Source of the DNA: Candidatus Sungiibacteriota bacterium
Lineage (GTDB): Bacteria > Patescibacteriota > Minisyncoccia > Sungbacterales > HO2-52-23
DNA length: 34,348 nucleotides
Direction: 5' to 3'
Assembly (NCBI GenBank): GCA_016206285.1
Contig: JACQRW010000011.1
Location: forward strand, 1 to 34,348
Shown: piece by piece, positions 15,400 to 22,984 of the stretch
Layout: the number at the start of each line of letters is the position of its first letter
Numbering within the stretch: position 1 is the first letter of the stretch
Notes under the pieces: generated by a model
Database searches by the model: none
What the model was told of the DNA's origin: nothing
What the model saw: only the letters and a program-made list of their open reading frames with translations
Position numbers and translations under genes: made by a program

Positions 15400-15972
15400 A
15401 TGGAAGAACGTGAAGAGAAAGTTTTGAGCAGTACGGTCGGGTACGAATTGTGGGACATCATAAAGGTGCTCTTTATCTCGCTGGCGATCGTCTTGCCGAT
15501 CCGCTATTTTTTGGTGCAACCTTTTATCGTCCGGGGCGCTTCAATGGAGCCGACATTCGAGGATAGTGAATATCTTATCATAGACGAACTTTCCTACGCT
15601 ATCCGGCAACCAGCTCGGGGAGAGGTGGTGGTTTTTCGGTATCCGCGCGATCCCAAGCAATTTTTTATTAAGCGGATCATCGGTCTTCCCGGTGAGGAAA
15701 TTGATATCAGGGGCGGACGCGTGACGATCATGAATGCGGAGCATCCGTCAGGTTTTGCTGTGGATGAACAATATCTTGATCCGCCGAACCGGCCGACGTA
15801 TCCCGAAGTGCATCGCAAGCTCGGGATTGATGAATATTTTGTTCTTGGCGATAACCGCGATTTCAGCTCGGATTCGCGCATCTGGGGAATTTTACCGAAA
15901 AAATTAATTACCGGCCGGACGCTGCTTCGCGTATGGCCAATAGACCGTTTCGGAGTGGTCGCAAAAAACTGA
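15400..15972 (+). CDS. lepB: Signal peptidase I
   Basis: 190 residues. One N-terminal membrane helix (about 19-38) is followed by the catalytic serine in GASMEPTF (Ser48), the general-base lysine in FFIKRIIGLPGE (Lys91), and box E GDNRDFSSDSR. It removes signal peptides from secreted proteins at the outer face of the cytoplasmic membrane. ATG 15400 is preferred over the upstream frame start at 15346 because it directly follows the -10 box and the family N-terminus fits. The single helix is of the Gram-positive type. Confidence 0.95.
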   Translation: MEEREEKVLSSTVGYELWDIIKVLFISLAIVLPIRYFLVQPFIVRGASMEPTFEDSEYLIIDELSYAIRQPARGEVVVFRYPRDPKQFFIKRIIGLPGEEIDIRGGRVTIMNAEHPSGFAVDEQYLDPPNRPTYPEVHRKLGIDEYFVLGDNRDFSSDSRIWGILPKKLITGRTLLRVWPIDRFGVVAKN

Positions 15973-15985
15973 TTAAGATGTATGA

Positions 15986-16060
15986 GTCATTCTGAGCAAA
16001 GCGAAGAATCTCAGCCATAGAGCCTTTGATCACGAGATCCTTCACTTTGTTCAGGATGAC
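15986..16060. repeat. Dispersed inverted repeat, family CATTCTGAGC/GAAGAATCTC, copy 1
   Basis: A 27-nt arm (15986-16012, starting GTCATTCTGAGC) pairs at 23 of 27 positions with 16034-16060 (ending TTCAGGATGAC). Many unrelated bacterial genomes carry intergenic repeats of this kind. A second copy lies at 20485-20567. Confidence 0.8.
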
Positions 16061-16074
16061 AGTTGCAATAAACT

Positions 16075-17484
16075 ATGCCCTCCCGAAAACTAAAACAAAT
16101 GCACGAAGAGAAATTTTTTACTCCGCACGACCGGCTGCCTCAACACGAGGCCGTGGTTATGCATCTTGATGCGGCAGCTGCTGCGGTTGCCGAGTTTTAC
16201 GGATTTGAAAAGATCGGAACATCTCCCGTTGATGAGTCAAAATATCTGGTGCCGCTCGCAAAAGCAAAACTGCTTGAAGAGCGCATCCCCGTAACATGGA
16301 ATCCGCAGGTTAGCGGAGTGTCCGGCGGGCCATTTATGCTGCGGCTTTCCGGCACGCTTTCGATTTTGCGAAATTACTCCGTGCTTAAGATGAATGATCT
16401 GCCGCACCCATTGAAGTTTTCTTTCGAAGGCGAAAGTTTTTTTGTACAGGGGTCATGGGACCGGAGCGGCGCTTCCGGACGGCGGATAGAAAGCGTTGAG
16501 GAACGTGGCCTGATGATGATCGGAGAGGATACGGCCATTGCGGAAGCCGAAGTGATTCATGTGATCTGGAAAACGCTCGCAAGTGTTGGAATGCAAAGTC
16601 ATGCACTGCAACTTACGGTGAATGCCATAGGGTGCACGCAGTGCAAAGGACACTTTCGGTCTTCATTTCTTGCCTATTTTCGGACTCGGGGACAGCGCAT
16701 GTGCCGTAATTGCCGCCGGGATCTGAAGCAGCTTCCGACACGCGTGCTGTTGTGCGAAGAAGAAAAATGCAGGATGCTGATGCATGGAGCGCCGCAAGTA
16801 CTTGATTTTTTGTGCGAAACGTGTAAAAAACACTTACGGGGCGTGCTTGAATTTTTGGATGAAGCCGGAATCCCGTATTTTCTTGATTCGCGGCTTTTTC
16901 GCGAAGGATCGTGGTTTTACCAGTTTGTCTTTGAAATTGCCTTTCGTCCGGAGATCGCGGCATCTGCCGAACTGCATGAGGAAGGAGAAGCATCCGACGC
17001 AGCCGGCGAGACCATATTGCTTGCCGAAGGCGGACGGGTATCTTATGCGGGAGAGCTCATGGTAGGACGGCGGATTGATGCGGTGGCCGGGGTTATTATG
17101 CGGGATGTGCTGGAACGGATATGCCGGAAAGAGCATATCCGCCTTGAGCTTCCGGTGACCCAGAAGGTATTTCTGGCGCAGCTTGGGGATCTTGCGAAGC
17201 GGAAAAGTCTGGGACTGATGGAAATGCTTCGCCAAGGCGGTATTGGCGTGGTTGAGTCGCTCGGCAGGGATTCGATGAAATCGCAGCTTAAAGTCGCGGA
17301 GCGGGTGCAGGCGGAGATGGCCCTGATTCTTGGGCAGAAAGAGGCGCTGGATAATACCGTGATCGTGCGCGATGTGAGCTCCGGCATGCAGGAGACGGTG
17401 CCGCAGGAAAAATTGGTCGAGTTTTTAAAACGGAGGATGCCTCCCCACCGGAGTTTTAACGAGGGAGAAAAAAGCGGACAATAA
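16075..17484 (+). CDS. Histidyl-tRNA synthetase-like protein with degenerate catalytic motifs
   Basis: 469 residues. The order matches HisRS: a class II core (about 25-360) and an HGTP anticodon-binding domain (about 375-455, VFLAQLGDLAKRKSLGLMEM to EKLVEFLKRR). Eight cysteines in pairs (187/190, 210/213, 227/232, 247/250) correspond to the Cys-rich insertion found in many bacterial HisRS. The catalytic signatures are poor: motif 2 RPEGT reads LRLSGT, the following RxERPxxGRxRxF segment is lost, RGLDYY reads FREGSWFY, and motif 3 is altered (AEGGRVSYAGELMVGRRIDAV). It may be a paralogue without aminoacylation activity, like HisZ but keeping the anticodon domain, or a very divergent HisS. Whether a true hisS exists elsewhere cannot be seen. 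Confidence 0.75.
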   Translation: MPSRKLKQMHEEKFFTPHDRLPQHEAVVMHLDAAAAAVAEFYGFEKIGTSPVDESKYLVPLAKAKLLEERIPVTWNPQVSGVSGGPFMLRLSGTLSILRNYSVLKMNDLPHPLKFSFEGESFFVQGSWDRSGASGRRIESVEERGLMMIGEDTAIAEAEVIHVIWKTLASVGMQSHALQLTVNAIGCTQCKGHFRSSFLAYFRTRGQRMCRNCRRDLKQLPTRVLLCEEEKCRMLMHGAPQVLDFLCETCKKHLRGVLEFLDEAGIPYFLDSRLFREGSWFYQFVFEIAFRPEIAASAELHEEGEASDAAGETILLAEGGRVSYAGELMVGRRIDAVAGVIMRDVLERICRKEHIRLELPVTQKVFLAQLGDLAKRKSLGLMEMLRQGGIGVVESLGRDSMKSQLKVAERVQAEMALILGQKEALDNTVIVRDVSSGMQETVPQEKLVEFLKRRMPPHRSFNEGEKSGQ

Positions 17485-17485
17485 T

Positions 17486-17830
17486 ATGGACTGTATTTTT
17501 TGCAAAATCGCCCGTGGGGAGCTGGCATCAGACACCGTGTATGAAAATAATGCCGTGCGGGCGTTTCGTGACATACATCCCAAAGCTCCGGTGCACGTGC
17601 TTGTTATCCCCAAACAGCATATAGAGTCGATTGCCCATCTCGAGACCGACCATAACGAGATCATTTCGGCACTCATCTATACTGCAAAAGACATTGCGGC
17701 GAAGATCGGACTGAAAGGATACAAACTGGTGTTTAATGTGGGACGCGAAGGCGGGCAGGTCATTGATCACCTGCATCTGCATATATTGGGCGGATGGGGC
17801 GAAGGGGTCGAGAAAAAAGCTGAAGTATAA
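17486..17830 (+). CDS. HIT-family (histidine triad) nucleotide hydrolase
   Basis: 114 residues. It opens MDCIFCKIARGELASDTVYEN and carries the triad DHLHLHILGG near the end, the standard HINT form. Family members cleave AMP from phosphoramidates, including aminoacyl-adenylates. The start lies one base after the stop of the HisRS-like gene, so the two are almost certainly co-transcribed, which fits a clean-up role next to a synthetase-like protein (inference). Confidence 0.93.
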   Translation: MDCIFCKIARGELASDTVYENNAVRAFRDIHPKAPVHVLVIPKQHIESIAHLETDHNEIISALIYTAKDIAAKIGLKGYKLVFNVGREGGQVIDHLHLHILGGWGEGVEKKAEV

Positions 17831-17927
17831 TAAACGAAAAACGTAGAACGTAGAACGATAGAAGGGAAAAAAGAAGAGTATTCGCATTTCTCGTGTGTCG
17901 TGTTACGTGTTACGTGTTTATGATTTT
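17831..17927. repeat. Intergenic word-like tract (ACGTAGA / ACGTGTT)
   Basis: The gap holds short repeated words, AACGTAGAACGTAGAACG near 17840 and CGTGTTACGTGTTACGTG near 17897, which are partly reverse complements. Similar tracts are at about 4143-4176 and 5372-5459. No gene is seen. Confidence 0.55.
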
Positions 17928-18170
17928 ATGGTAGAAGTACGAAGAAGACAACATGAGACAACGGGAGCAATGCTCCGGCGCTTTACGCGGCGGGTGCAGC
18001 AGTCCGGCATTTTGATCAATGCGCGGCGGCTGAAATCATACAAGCCGGCTTCGAGCAAGCGGCAGACGCGCGAGCATGCCCTGCGCCGCGAGCAAAAGAC
18101 GGCGGAGCGCATGCGGCTGGATAAGCTTGGCAAACTTCCGGAACCTACGCGGGGGCATGCCCGGGCATAG
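17928..18170 (+). CDS. rpsU: 30S ribosomal protein S21
   Basis: 80 residues from ATG 17928. MVEVRRRQHETTGAMLRRFTRRVQQSGILINARRL is the bS21 core, followed by a long basic tail (ALRREQKTAERMRLDKLGKL), as usual in Parcubacteria. The longer frame from 17895 lies in the word-like tract and is rejected. bS21 helps mRNA binding on the 30S subunit. It leads the set rpsU-yqeY-ybeY. Confidence 0.93.
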   Translation: MVEVRRRQHETTGAMLRRFTRRVQQSGILINARRLKSYKPASSKRQTREHALRREQKTAERMRLDKLGKLPEPTRGHARA

Positions 18171-18176
18171 TTTCAT

Positions 18177-18668
18177 ATGCAAGAAATAAATCTCCAGAAA
18201 CAAATCGAACAGGAGATGCGTGAGGCGATGAAACGGCACGAAGAAGTGCTGCTTTCGACATTGCGCATGCTGCGTTCGGCCATGTCCAATCGTATGATCG
18301 AGAAACGGGGCAAGATGGCAAAACAAGGCGGCAATGCTTCTCTGGTTCTTGAACTTTCCGATGAAGAAGTGCTTGAGGTCATCAAATCTGAGGCAAAGAA
18401 ACGCAAAGATGCAATCACAGAATTTACTCGCGGCAATCGTCCGGAGGCCGCGCAAAAAGAAACCGCCGAGCTGGCTATTCTTGAAAAATATCTTCCGGCT
18501 GAATTGAGCGATGAAGAAGTGGCACGGCTGGTAGCCGAAACAATTGCGGAAACCAAGGCAGTATCGGAAAAGGACTTCGGACGCGTGATGGGAACTGCCA
18601 TGAAAAAAGCCGCCGGGCGCGTTTCAGGAGACCGGATTCAGGATATGGTGCGAAAAGCCCTCTCATGA
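18177..18668 (+). CDS. yqeY: GatB/YqeY domain protein
   Basis: 163 residues. The family pattern is clear: LQKQIEQEMREAMKRHEEVLLSTLRMLRSAM, then LSDEEVLEVIKSEAKKRKDAITEF, ELAILEKYLPAELSDEEVARLV and DFGRVMGTAMKKAAGRVSGDRIQDMVRKAL. It matches the tail domain of GatB of the tRNA amidotransferase, found here alone. Its role is not well known, though a tRNA-related one is inferred. It starts 6 nt after rpsU and overlaps ybeY by 4 nt (ATGA). Confidence 0.93.
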   Translation: MQEINLQKQIEQEMREAMKRHEEVLLSTLRMLRSAMSNRMIEKRGKMAKQGGNASLVLELSDEEVLEVIKSEAKKRKDAITEFTRGNRPEAAQKETAELAILEKYLPAELSDEEVARLVAETIAETKAVSEKDFGRVMGTAMKKAAGRVSGDRIQDMVRKALS

Positions 18669-19045
18669 AATTTCAGGAGCAATTGATAAAACTCTCCAAA
18701 TTTTTTCCTGTTGCGATCAGGAAAAAAATGCCTGCTGAAATCCATATTGTTTGGGTGAGTATTGCTGCTTCCCGGCGCTTGAACCGTCTCTATCGCAAAA
18801 AAGACAAGCCAACTAATGTGCTGTCTTTTCGCTATGGCGCCGAATACGGAGAATTATTGCTCTGCCGGCCGGTTGTTCAACGCGAGGCGCGGGCAGCGGG
18901 TGCCGCTTTTCATGCACAGATGACATGGATGATTGTTCATGGTATGCTGCATTTGGCGGGAATCCATCACGAAGCATCGGCCCAAGCGGAGCGCAGATTT
19001 GAAAAGATAGAAGAGGAGGTAATGAGAAAAATGACTAATTTCTAA
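18665..19045 (+). CDS. ybeY: Endoribonuclease YbeY
   Basis: 126 residues, slightly short. The metal motif HGMLHLAGIHH (His92, His96, His102) and KPTNVLSFRYG place it in the YbeY (UPF0054) family, a single-strand RNase used in 16S rRNA 3' end maturation and ribosome quality control. The second half of the motif has IHH where GYDH is common. The start overlaps the end of yqeY by 4 nt, so translation is likely coupled. Confidence 0.92.
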   Translation: MKFQEQLIKLSKFFPVAIRKKMPAEIHIVWVSIAASRRLNRLYRKKDKPTNVLSFRYGAEYGELLLCRPVVQREARAAGAAFHAQMTWMIVHGMLHLAGIHHEASAQAERRFEKIEEEVMRKMTNF

Positions 19046-19133
19046 TTGACCTAATCAAATCCCAATGTCCCAATGTCCCAATGTTCATGATTAGTCATTG
19101 ATTAGAAATTAGAGCAATTAGGTTAATTGGTTT
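19037..19133. repeat. Intergenic word tract with tandem CCCAATGT and TTAGAAATTAGAG words
   Basis: AATGTCCC is repeated in tandem around 19060-19085. The 19-nt run 19037-19055 is the exact reverse complement of 912-930 in front of polX. Related TTAGAAATTAGAG words occur at 19103-19125 and at 27512-27540. No gene is present. Confidence 0.6.
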
Positions 19134-19145
19134 TTCTTATTTATT

Positions 19146-20378
19146 GTGGCACATACGATCATTGCAGCACTTGATGTGGGGAGCTCGACAATCCAGACGG
19201 TGATTGCCGAGCAGCGGCGCGGGGAAAACTCGCTGCATGTTTTGGGTGTGGGAGTTGCCGCATCCGCCGGGGTGCGCCGCGGCGTGATCGTAAACATAGA
19301 TGATGCGACTGCCGCGATCCGGCAATCCGTAGCGGAGGCCGTGCAGGCATCGGGCGTACCGCTGCGGTCGGTTTGGCTTGCAGTGGGGGATGCGCATGTG
19401 ACGGTGTCGTCATCGCGGGGCGTAGTGGCGGTTTCCCGCGCGGATCAGGAAATCTCTCCCGAAGACGTGCGCCGCGCGATTGCTGCAGCGGAAACATTTA
19501 TTCCCAAAAACGCGAACAAAGAAATTTTGCATATTATCCCGCGGGATTTTCGCGTGGACAACGAATCCGGGGTCAAAGATCCGGTCGGGATGCATGGAGT
19601 CCGGCTGGAGGTGGATACGCTCATCATTGAGTGCTCGACGCCGTTTCTGAAAAACTTGCTCAAATGCGTGGATGGCGCAGGCCTGAAAGTTGAAGACTAT
19701 ATTTTCAGTCCGTATGCCGCGGCCGAAGTCGCTCTGACCAAGCGGCAAAAAGAGCTTGGCGTCATGCTTGTGGATATCGGCGGGAGCACGTCGAGCTTTA
19801 TGGTGTTTGAGGAAGGCGTGCCGATCCATGCAGGAGTGGTGCCTATTGGTGGCAGCCACATCACCAACGACGTCGCGATCGGATTTCGCACGCATATTGA
19901 TATTGCCGAGCAGATAAAGCTGGTGCATGCTTCATGTTTGCCGGATGCAATTCCTCGCAAAGAGCAGATCAAATTGGCCGATTTTGTTCCGGAATCCCCG
20001 TCCTCGCACAATCGGCGGGAACTCGCCGAGATTGTGGAGGCGCGCTTGCAGGACCTTTTCGAACTGTTGCAAAAAGAGTTGAAAAAAATAGACCGCACGC
20101 GCCTGCTGCCTGCCGGTGTCGTGCTGGTTGGCGGGTCCTCCCTGCTGCCCGGACTGGTGGAGCTGACTCGCGAAGAACTGGGATTGCCGGTGGAGCTTGG
20201 CAGACTCGAACACGCTCCGATTGCCGATGAGAGTATGGCACTCTCGCTGATCCCCGTATTTGGCGTACTGCAATGGGCAAGCCATCGGTCAGAACAACCC
20301 GGCTCCATGTGGAGCCCCCGTCTTTCGCGCCTGAACACGAATAAGGTAAGCAAATGGCTTAAATCCTTGCTGCCGTAG
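19146..20378 (+). CDS. ftsA: Cell division protein FtsA
   Basis: 410 residues with GTG start at 19146. Actin-like ATPase: phosphate 1 loop IAALDVGSSTIQTVIAE, the 1C domain (PRDFRVDNESGVKDPVGMHGVRLEVD), phosphate 2 MLVDIGGSTSSFMVF, and adenosine motif GVVLVGGSSLLPGLVEL. FtsA tethers the FtsZ ring to the membrane; the C-terminal LNTNKVSKWLKSLLP is an amphipathic helix as expected. It lies directly upstream of ftsZ but 229 bp away, with a dispersed repeat between, so the genes may be expressed separately. Confidence 0.96.
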   Translation: MAHTIIAALDVGSSTIQTVIAEQRRGENSLHVLGVGVAASAGVRRGVIVNIDDATAAIRQSVAEAVQASGVPLRSVWLAVGDAHVTVSSSRGVVAVSRADQEISPEDVRRAIAAAETFIPKNANKEILHIIPRDFRVDNESGVKDPVGMHGVRLEVDTLIIECSTPFLKNLLKCVDGAGLKVEDYIFSPYAAAEVALTKRQKELGVMLVDIGGSTSSFMVFEEGVPIHAGVVPIGGSHITNDVAIGFRTHIDIAEQIKLVHASCLPDAIPRKEQIKLADFVPESPSSHNRRELAEIVEARLQDLFELLQKELKKIDRTRLLPAGVVLVGGSSLLPGLVELTREELGLPVELGRLEHAPIADESMALSLIPVFGVLQWASHRSEQPGSMWSPRLSRLNTNKVSKWLKSLLP

Positions 20379-20484
20379 GTACTGGAAAACATGTGGATAG
20401 TATGGGGAGAAACATGTATTTGCGAAGTGAACGCTGGTGTAGTAGGGTACCTATATAAATAAGATTAGGGTTTACGCGCTTCAC

Positions 20485-20567
20485 GTCATCCTGATCCGCC
20501 ATTTGGCGGAGAAGGATCTCTTGGCTTAAACACTGAAACACGAGATTCTTCGCTTCGCTCAGAATGA
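20485..20567. repeat. Dispersed inverted repeat, copy 2, with an inner palindrome
   Basis: The right arm (20542-20567, GAGATTCTTCGCTTCGCTCAG...) matches the family seen at 15986-16060. In the left arm (20485-20520) the middle is replaced by TCCGCCATTTGGCGGA, itself a small palindrome. The repeat lies in the ftsA-ftsZ gap just upstream of ftsZ. Confidence 0.75.
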
Positions 20568-20607
20568 TTTGGTACGTGACAAACGTGTCAGTTCTAAAGA
20601 TAAATTT

Positions 20608-21735
20608 ATGCCTCAATTCAAACCGGAAATCGAAACGTATGCGCGCATCAAGGTAGTGGGGGTGGGCGGATCGGGCGGCAAGGCTGTAACCCGCATGATT
20701 GACCACAAGATCAACGGCGTTGACTTTGTGACCGTAAATACCGATGCACAGGACCTGCATTTTACGAAAGCGCGCACCAAAATCCATATCGGGAAAAACT
20801 TAAGCAAAGGACTTGGTGCGGGCATGAACCCGGAGGTGGGCCGCCAGGCAGCCGAAGAGAACCGCGACGAGATCCATGAGGCGCTCAAAGGAGCCGACAT
20901 GGTATTTTTGACGTGCGGTCTTGGCGGCGGTACCGGTACAGGAGCCGCACCCATTATTGCCGAAGTTGCCCGCGATGCCGGAGCGCTCACGATTGGCGTG
21001 GTAACCAAGCCGTTCAGCTTTGAGGGCGTGCATCGCGCAAAAATCGCGGAAGAAGGCTGGCAGCAGCTGAAAGATCGCGTAGATGCGCTGATCACGATCC
21101 ACAACGACCGGCTGCTTGGCGTGATCACCAAAGAAACGCCGCTTCTGCAGGCGTTTGCCATCTGCGACGACGTGTTGCGCCAGGCCGTGCGCGGTATTTC
21201 AGACTTGATTGTGACTCCAGGCATTATCAACGTGGATTTTGCGGATGTGCGGGCAATCATGAAAGATGCCGGATCCGCGCTCATGGGCGTGGGTGTCTCC
21301 TCGGGTGAGGATCGCGCGGTGGAGGCTGCCCGGGCAGCCATCAATTCGCCCCTGCTTGATGTCTCGATCAACGGCGCGCGCGGCGTACTCTTCAATGTTT
21401 CAGGCGGGCAGGATCTGACCATGTGGGAGATAAACGAGGCTGCCAAAGTTATTACCGAATCCATTGACCGCGATGCCAAAGTCATATTCGGCGCCGTGCA
21501 TGACGACACGCTGAAAAAAGGCGAGGTCAAGATCACCGTTATCGCCACCGGCTTCATGACCCAGCAGGCCCGCGATGCAGGTTCCTATGAGCCAAGCATG
21601 GAGGAGCGCATAGAAATCGTGCGAAAGCCGATTGAACGTCCGGCACCCAATGCTGAAAAAAACCCTAACCCCACAACCGATGCCGAAGACGATTGGGGAG
21701 CCGTACCTGCATTTTTACGGAGAAATAGGAGGTAG
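20608..21735 (+). CDS. ftsZ: Cell division GTPase FtsZ
   Basis: 375 residues from ATG 20608; the frame opens earlier (20569) but that part lies next to the dispersed repeat. The tubulin signature GGGTGTGAAP, the N-terminal nucleotide loop KVVGVGGSGGKAVTRM, the T7-like block (AIMKDAGSALMGVGVSSGEDRA) and a conserved C-terminal peptide DDWGAVPAFLRRNRR for FtsA binding are present. It forms the division ring. A leader hairpin TGACA-AACG-TGTCA lies near 20576. The expected terminator is not directly behind the gene but ~770 nt on (22508), beyond a repeat-flanked unit. Confidence 0.98.
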   Translation: MPQFKPEIETYARIKVVGVGGSGGKAVTRMIDHKINGVDFVTVNTDAQDLHFTKARTKIHIGKNLSKGLGAGMNPEVGRQAAEENRDEIHEALKGADMVFLTCGLGGGTGTGAAPIIAEVARDAGALTIGVVTKPFSFEGVHRAKIAEEGWQQLKDRVDALITIHNDRLLGVITKETPLLQAFAICDDVLRQAVRGISDLIVTPGIINVDFADVRAIMKDAGSALMGVGVSSGEDRAVEAARAAINSPLLDVSINGARGVLFNVSGGQDLTMWEINEAAKVITESIDRDAKVIFGAVHDDTLKKGEVKITVIATGFMTQQARDAGSYEPSMEERIEIVRKPIERPAPNAEKNPNPTTDAEDDWGAVPAFLRRNRR

Positions 21736-21765
21736 CCCCTTAATTTGATCTGGAGTTTTTGTACA

Positions 21766-21805
21766 TTACGTAAAATAATTTCCGATAGGTATAAATTTTA
21801 TGTAG
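21766..21805. repeat. Unit 2 left repeat
   Basis: Ends with the 25-nt run 21781-21805 (TCCGATAGGTATAAATTTTA...) that recurs inverted at 22421-22445. The outer part TACGTAAAATAATT is a weak reverse complement of the inner part, so the repeat is roughly palindromic. It contains TATAAA 20-25 nt before the ATG of the inner gene. Confidence 0.85.
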
Positions 21806-21815
21806 TTTTTGTGCT

Positions 21816-22397
21816 ATGGCCTCTCTCCGTACCATACATGACTACTCAAAAGTAAAAACACTCACGAAGGCAATCCTGGTCGTTCTGGGGACCGGGACCA
21901 TCCTTGCGACTGCCGTCATTGCGCCGAATGCAGTCCAAATTTTGAAGCCATTTCTCGGTGAACGAGGACGGAAGAATCGTGAACGAGAAAGGATTCATCA
22001 AGCGCTTCGCACGCTCCAGCGGCGTCGTCTCATTGAATATATCGAGCGTGATCAAAAAATCCATATTCAGGTCACCGAAGACGGCAAAAAATATGTGCGG
22101 CAGTTTGAAGTGGACACACTTTCATTTCCGCAGGGAGAATGGGATAAAAAATGGCGCATCATTCTTTTTGATATTCCCGAGCAGAGGGGAATCGCCCGAC
22201 GCGCATTTCAAAAACGGCTCCAGTCGCTCGGATGTTTTCCGCTTCAGAGGAGTGTTTTTGTCTATCCGCACGCATGCCAAGATGAAATTGACTTTCTTGC
22301 TTCGTTTTGGGAGGTAGGTGATTATATCCGGTATCTGGAAACTCCTGATTTGGGAAAGTCTGAGGGAGAAGCCAGAAGTTTTTTTGGGTTTCTGTAA
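21816..22397 (+). CDS. Winged-helix protein with Cas2/PaaX-like C-terminal domain (unit 2)
   Basis: 193 residues. A hydrophobic stretch (about 18-45, AILVVLGTGTILATAVIAP) may be a membrane segment or the buried first helices of the fold. A winged helix (55-95, HQALRTLQRRRLIEYIERDQ) follows, then the Cas2/PaaX-like domain (112-175) with WRIILFDIPEQRGIARRAF and LQRSVFVYPHACQDEIDFL; Asp119 is the Cas2-type acidic residue. It shares the RxxxFDIPE and LQxSV pattern with the unit 1 protein, but the two are clearly divergent. No Shine-Dalgarno is present. There are no cas genes or arrays around. Possible roles are autoregulator or repeat-specific nuclease. Confidence 0.75.
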   Translation: MASLRTIHDYSKVKTLTKAILVVLGTGTILATAVIAPNAVQILKPFLGERGRKNRERERIHQALRTLQRRRLIEYIERDQKIHIQVTEDGKKYVRQFEVDTLSFPQGEWDKKWRIILFDIPEQRGIARRAFQKRLQSLGCFPLQRSVFVYPHACQDEIDFLASFWEVGDYIRYLETPDLGKSEGEARSFFGFL

Positions 22398-22420
22398 GAA
22401 AATGGGCGTGTTTTGGCGAT

Positions 22421-22460
22421 CTACATAAAATTTATACCTATCGGATAATAATTTATGTAG
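22421..22460. repeat. Unit 2 right repeat
   Basis: Inverted counterpart of 21766-21805. Its own ends (CTACATAAA...TTTATGTAG) are complementary, so it can fold as a hairpin with ACCTATCGG in the loop. Confidence 0.85.
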
Positions 22461-22507
22461 TAATGGCATTAAAAAATACAACAGAGGATGCCGTAGAAAT
22501 TTATTTA

Positions 22508-22540
22508 GCCGAGGATCCACGGGGATCCTCGGCTTTTGGT
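22508..22540 (+). terminator. Strong terminator hairpin downstream of ftsZ and unit 2
   Basis: A perfect 11-bp stem (GCCGAGGATCC with GGATCCTCGGC, 22508-22518 and 22523-22533) with loop ACGG is followed by TTTTGG. It separates ftsZ/unit 2 from the convergent small gene. Confidence 0.85.
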
Positions 22541-22755
22541 TATTTTTTATGGCGTGAATGTTTTTTGCGGGACTTCTTTTCTTTAAGTTTTCTCAATGCT
22601 AGCAGATTTTCAAACCAATTTCTGAGGAGCGACTTTGCCTCCTCGCTAATCTGCCGTTTCTCATCTTCCGTCAGTTCAGCGTCATCTAATTCTTGAAAAA
22701 CGGGAAGATCAAGAAGGGATTTTACAAAGGATTCTCTTGTATCTTTTTTGGCCAT
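22540..22755 (-). CDS. Small hypothetical charged protein
   Basis: 71 residues, not recognised. It is rich in Glu and Asp in the middle (LDDAELTEDEKRQISEEAKSLL) and very basic at the end (LKEKKSRKKHSRHKK). The helical centre and basic tail suggest nucleic-acid or ribosome contact (inference). The start is well supported by AAGGAG (22762-22767) 6 nt upstream. An AGTCAA/TTGACT element at 22823-22828 could be its -35, facing the nrdJ promoter. Confidence 0.75.
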   Translation of the reverse strand: MAKKDTRESFVKSLLDLPVFQELDDAELTEDEKRQISEEAKSLLRNWFENLLALRKLKEKKSRKKHSRHKK

Positions 22756-22855
22756 TTTTCGCTCCTTTTTGTAATAGAAAGATCAATAACGTATTTCATA
22801 TCTTGACACTCTTATACAAAAAAGTCAACCTTTGGTGTCTTATCCACAGATTTTT

Positions 22856-22883
22856 TTGACTGGGATTTTGGGGAGCGTATACT
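22856..22883 (+). promoter_or_regulatory. Promoter of nrdJ (TTGACT-N16-TATACT) with ~95-nt leader
   Basis: TTGACT at 22856-22861 and TATACT at 22878-22883. The leader to ATG 22985 holds an imperfect hairpin (CTCTCTTTCG near 22930 with CGAACGAGAG near 22957). No known riboswitch or NrdR box was recognised. A second TATAAT lies at 22977-22982, directly before the ATG. Confidence 0.6.
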
Positions 22884-22984
22884 ACAAAACAGCGACGCAA
22901 ATTTTATCAATTTTTTCCTGAAAAAGTCCTCTCTCTTTCGTGAAAGATCCCTTGCGAACGAGAGAGAATTTTTGTCTATAATCT

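Larger units (their letters stand above)
21766..22460 (+). mobile_element. Repeat-flanked one-gene unit 2 (Cas2-fold gene between ~40-bp inverted repeats)
   Basis: A 695-bp unit with a 40-bp repeat at each end in inverted orientation (35 of 40 positions identical, 25 in a row). It has the same plan as unit 1 but unrelated repeat sequence. It sits between ftsZ and a strong terminator. No target duplication is seen. Confidence 0.5.

Noticed and set aside
20613-21557. 314-codon ORF on the minus strand opposite ftsZ
   Set aside because: It is a shadow of a clear FtsZ frame; the translation is Ser/Pro/Thr-rich with no recognisable fold.
10610-22397. Cas2-like domains as evidence of a CRISPR-Cas locus
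   Set aside because: No repeat-spacer array, cas1 or effector is present; the proteins have a fused winged helix as in PaaX-type regulators, and each gene stands alone.
22463-22696. 77-codon plus-strand ORF after unit 2
   Set aside because: It runs through the terminator hairpin and then reads antisense to the SD-supported gene 22540-22755.
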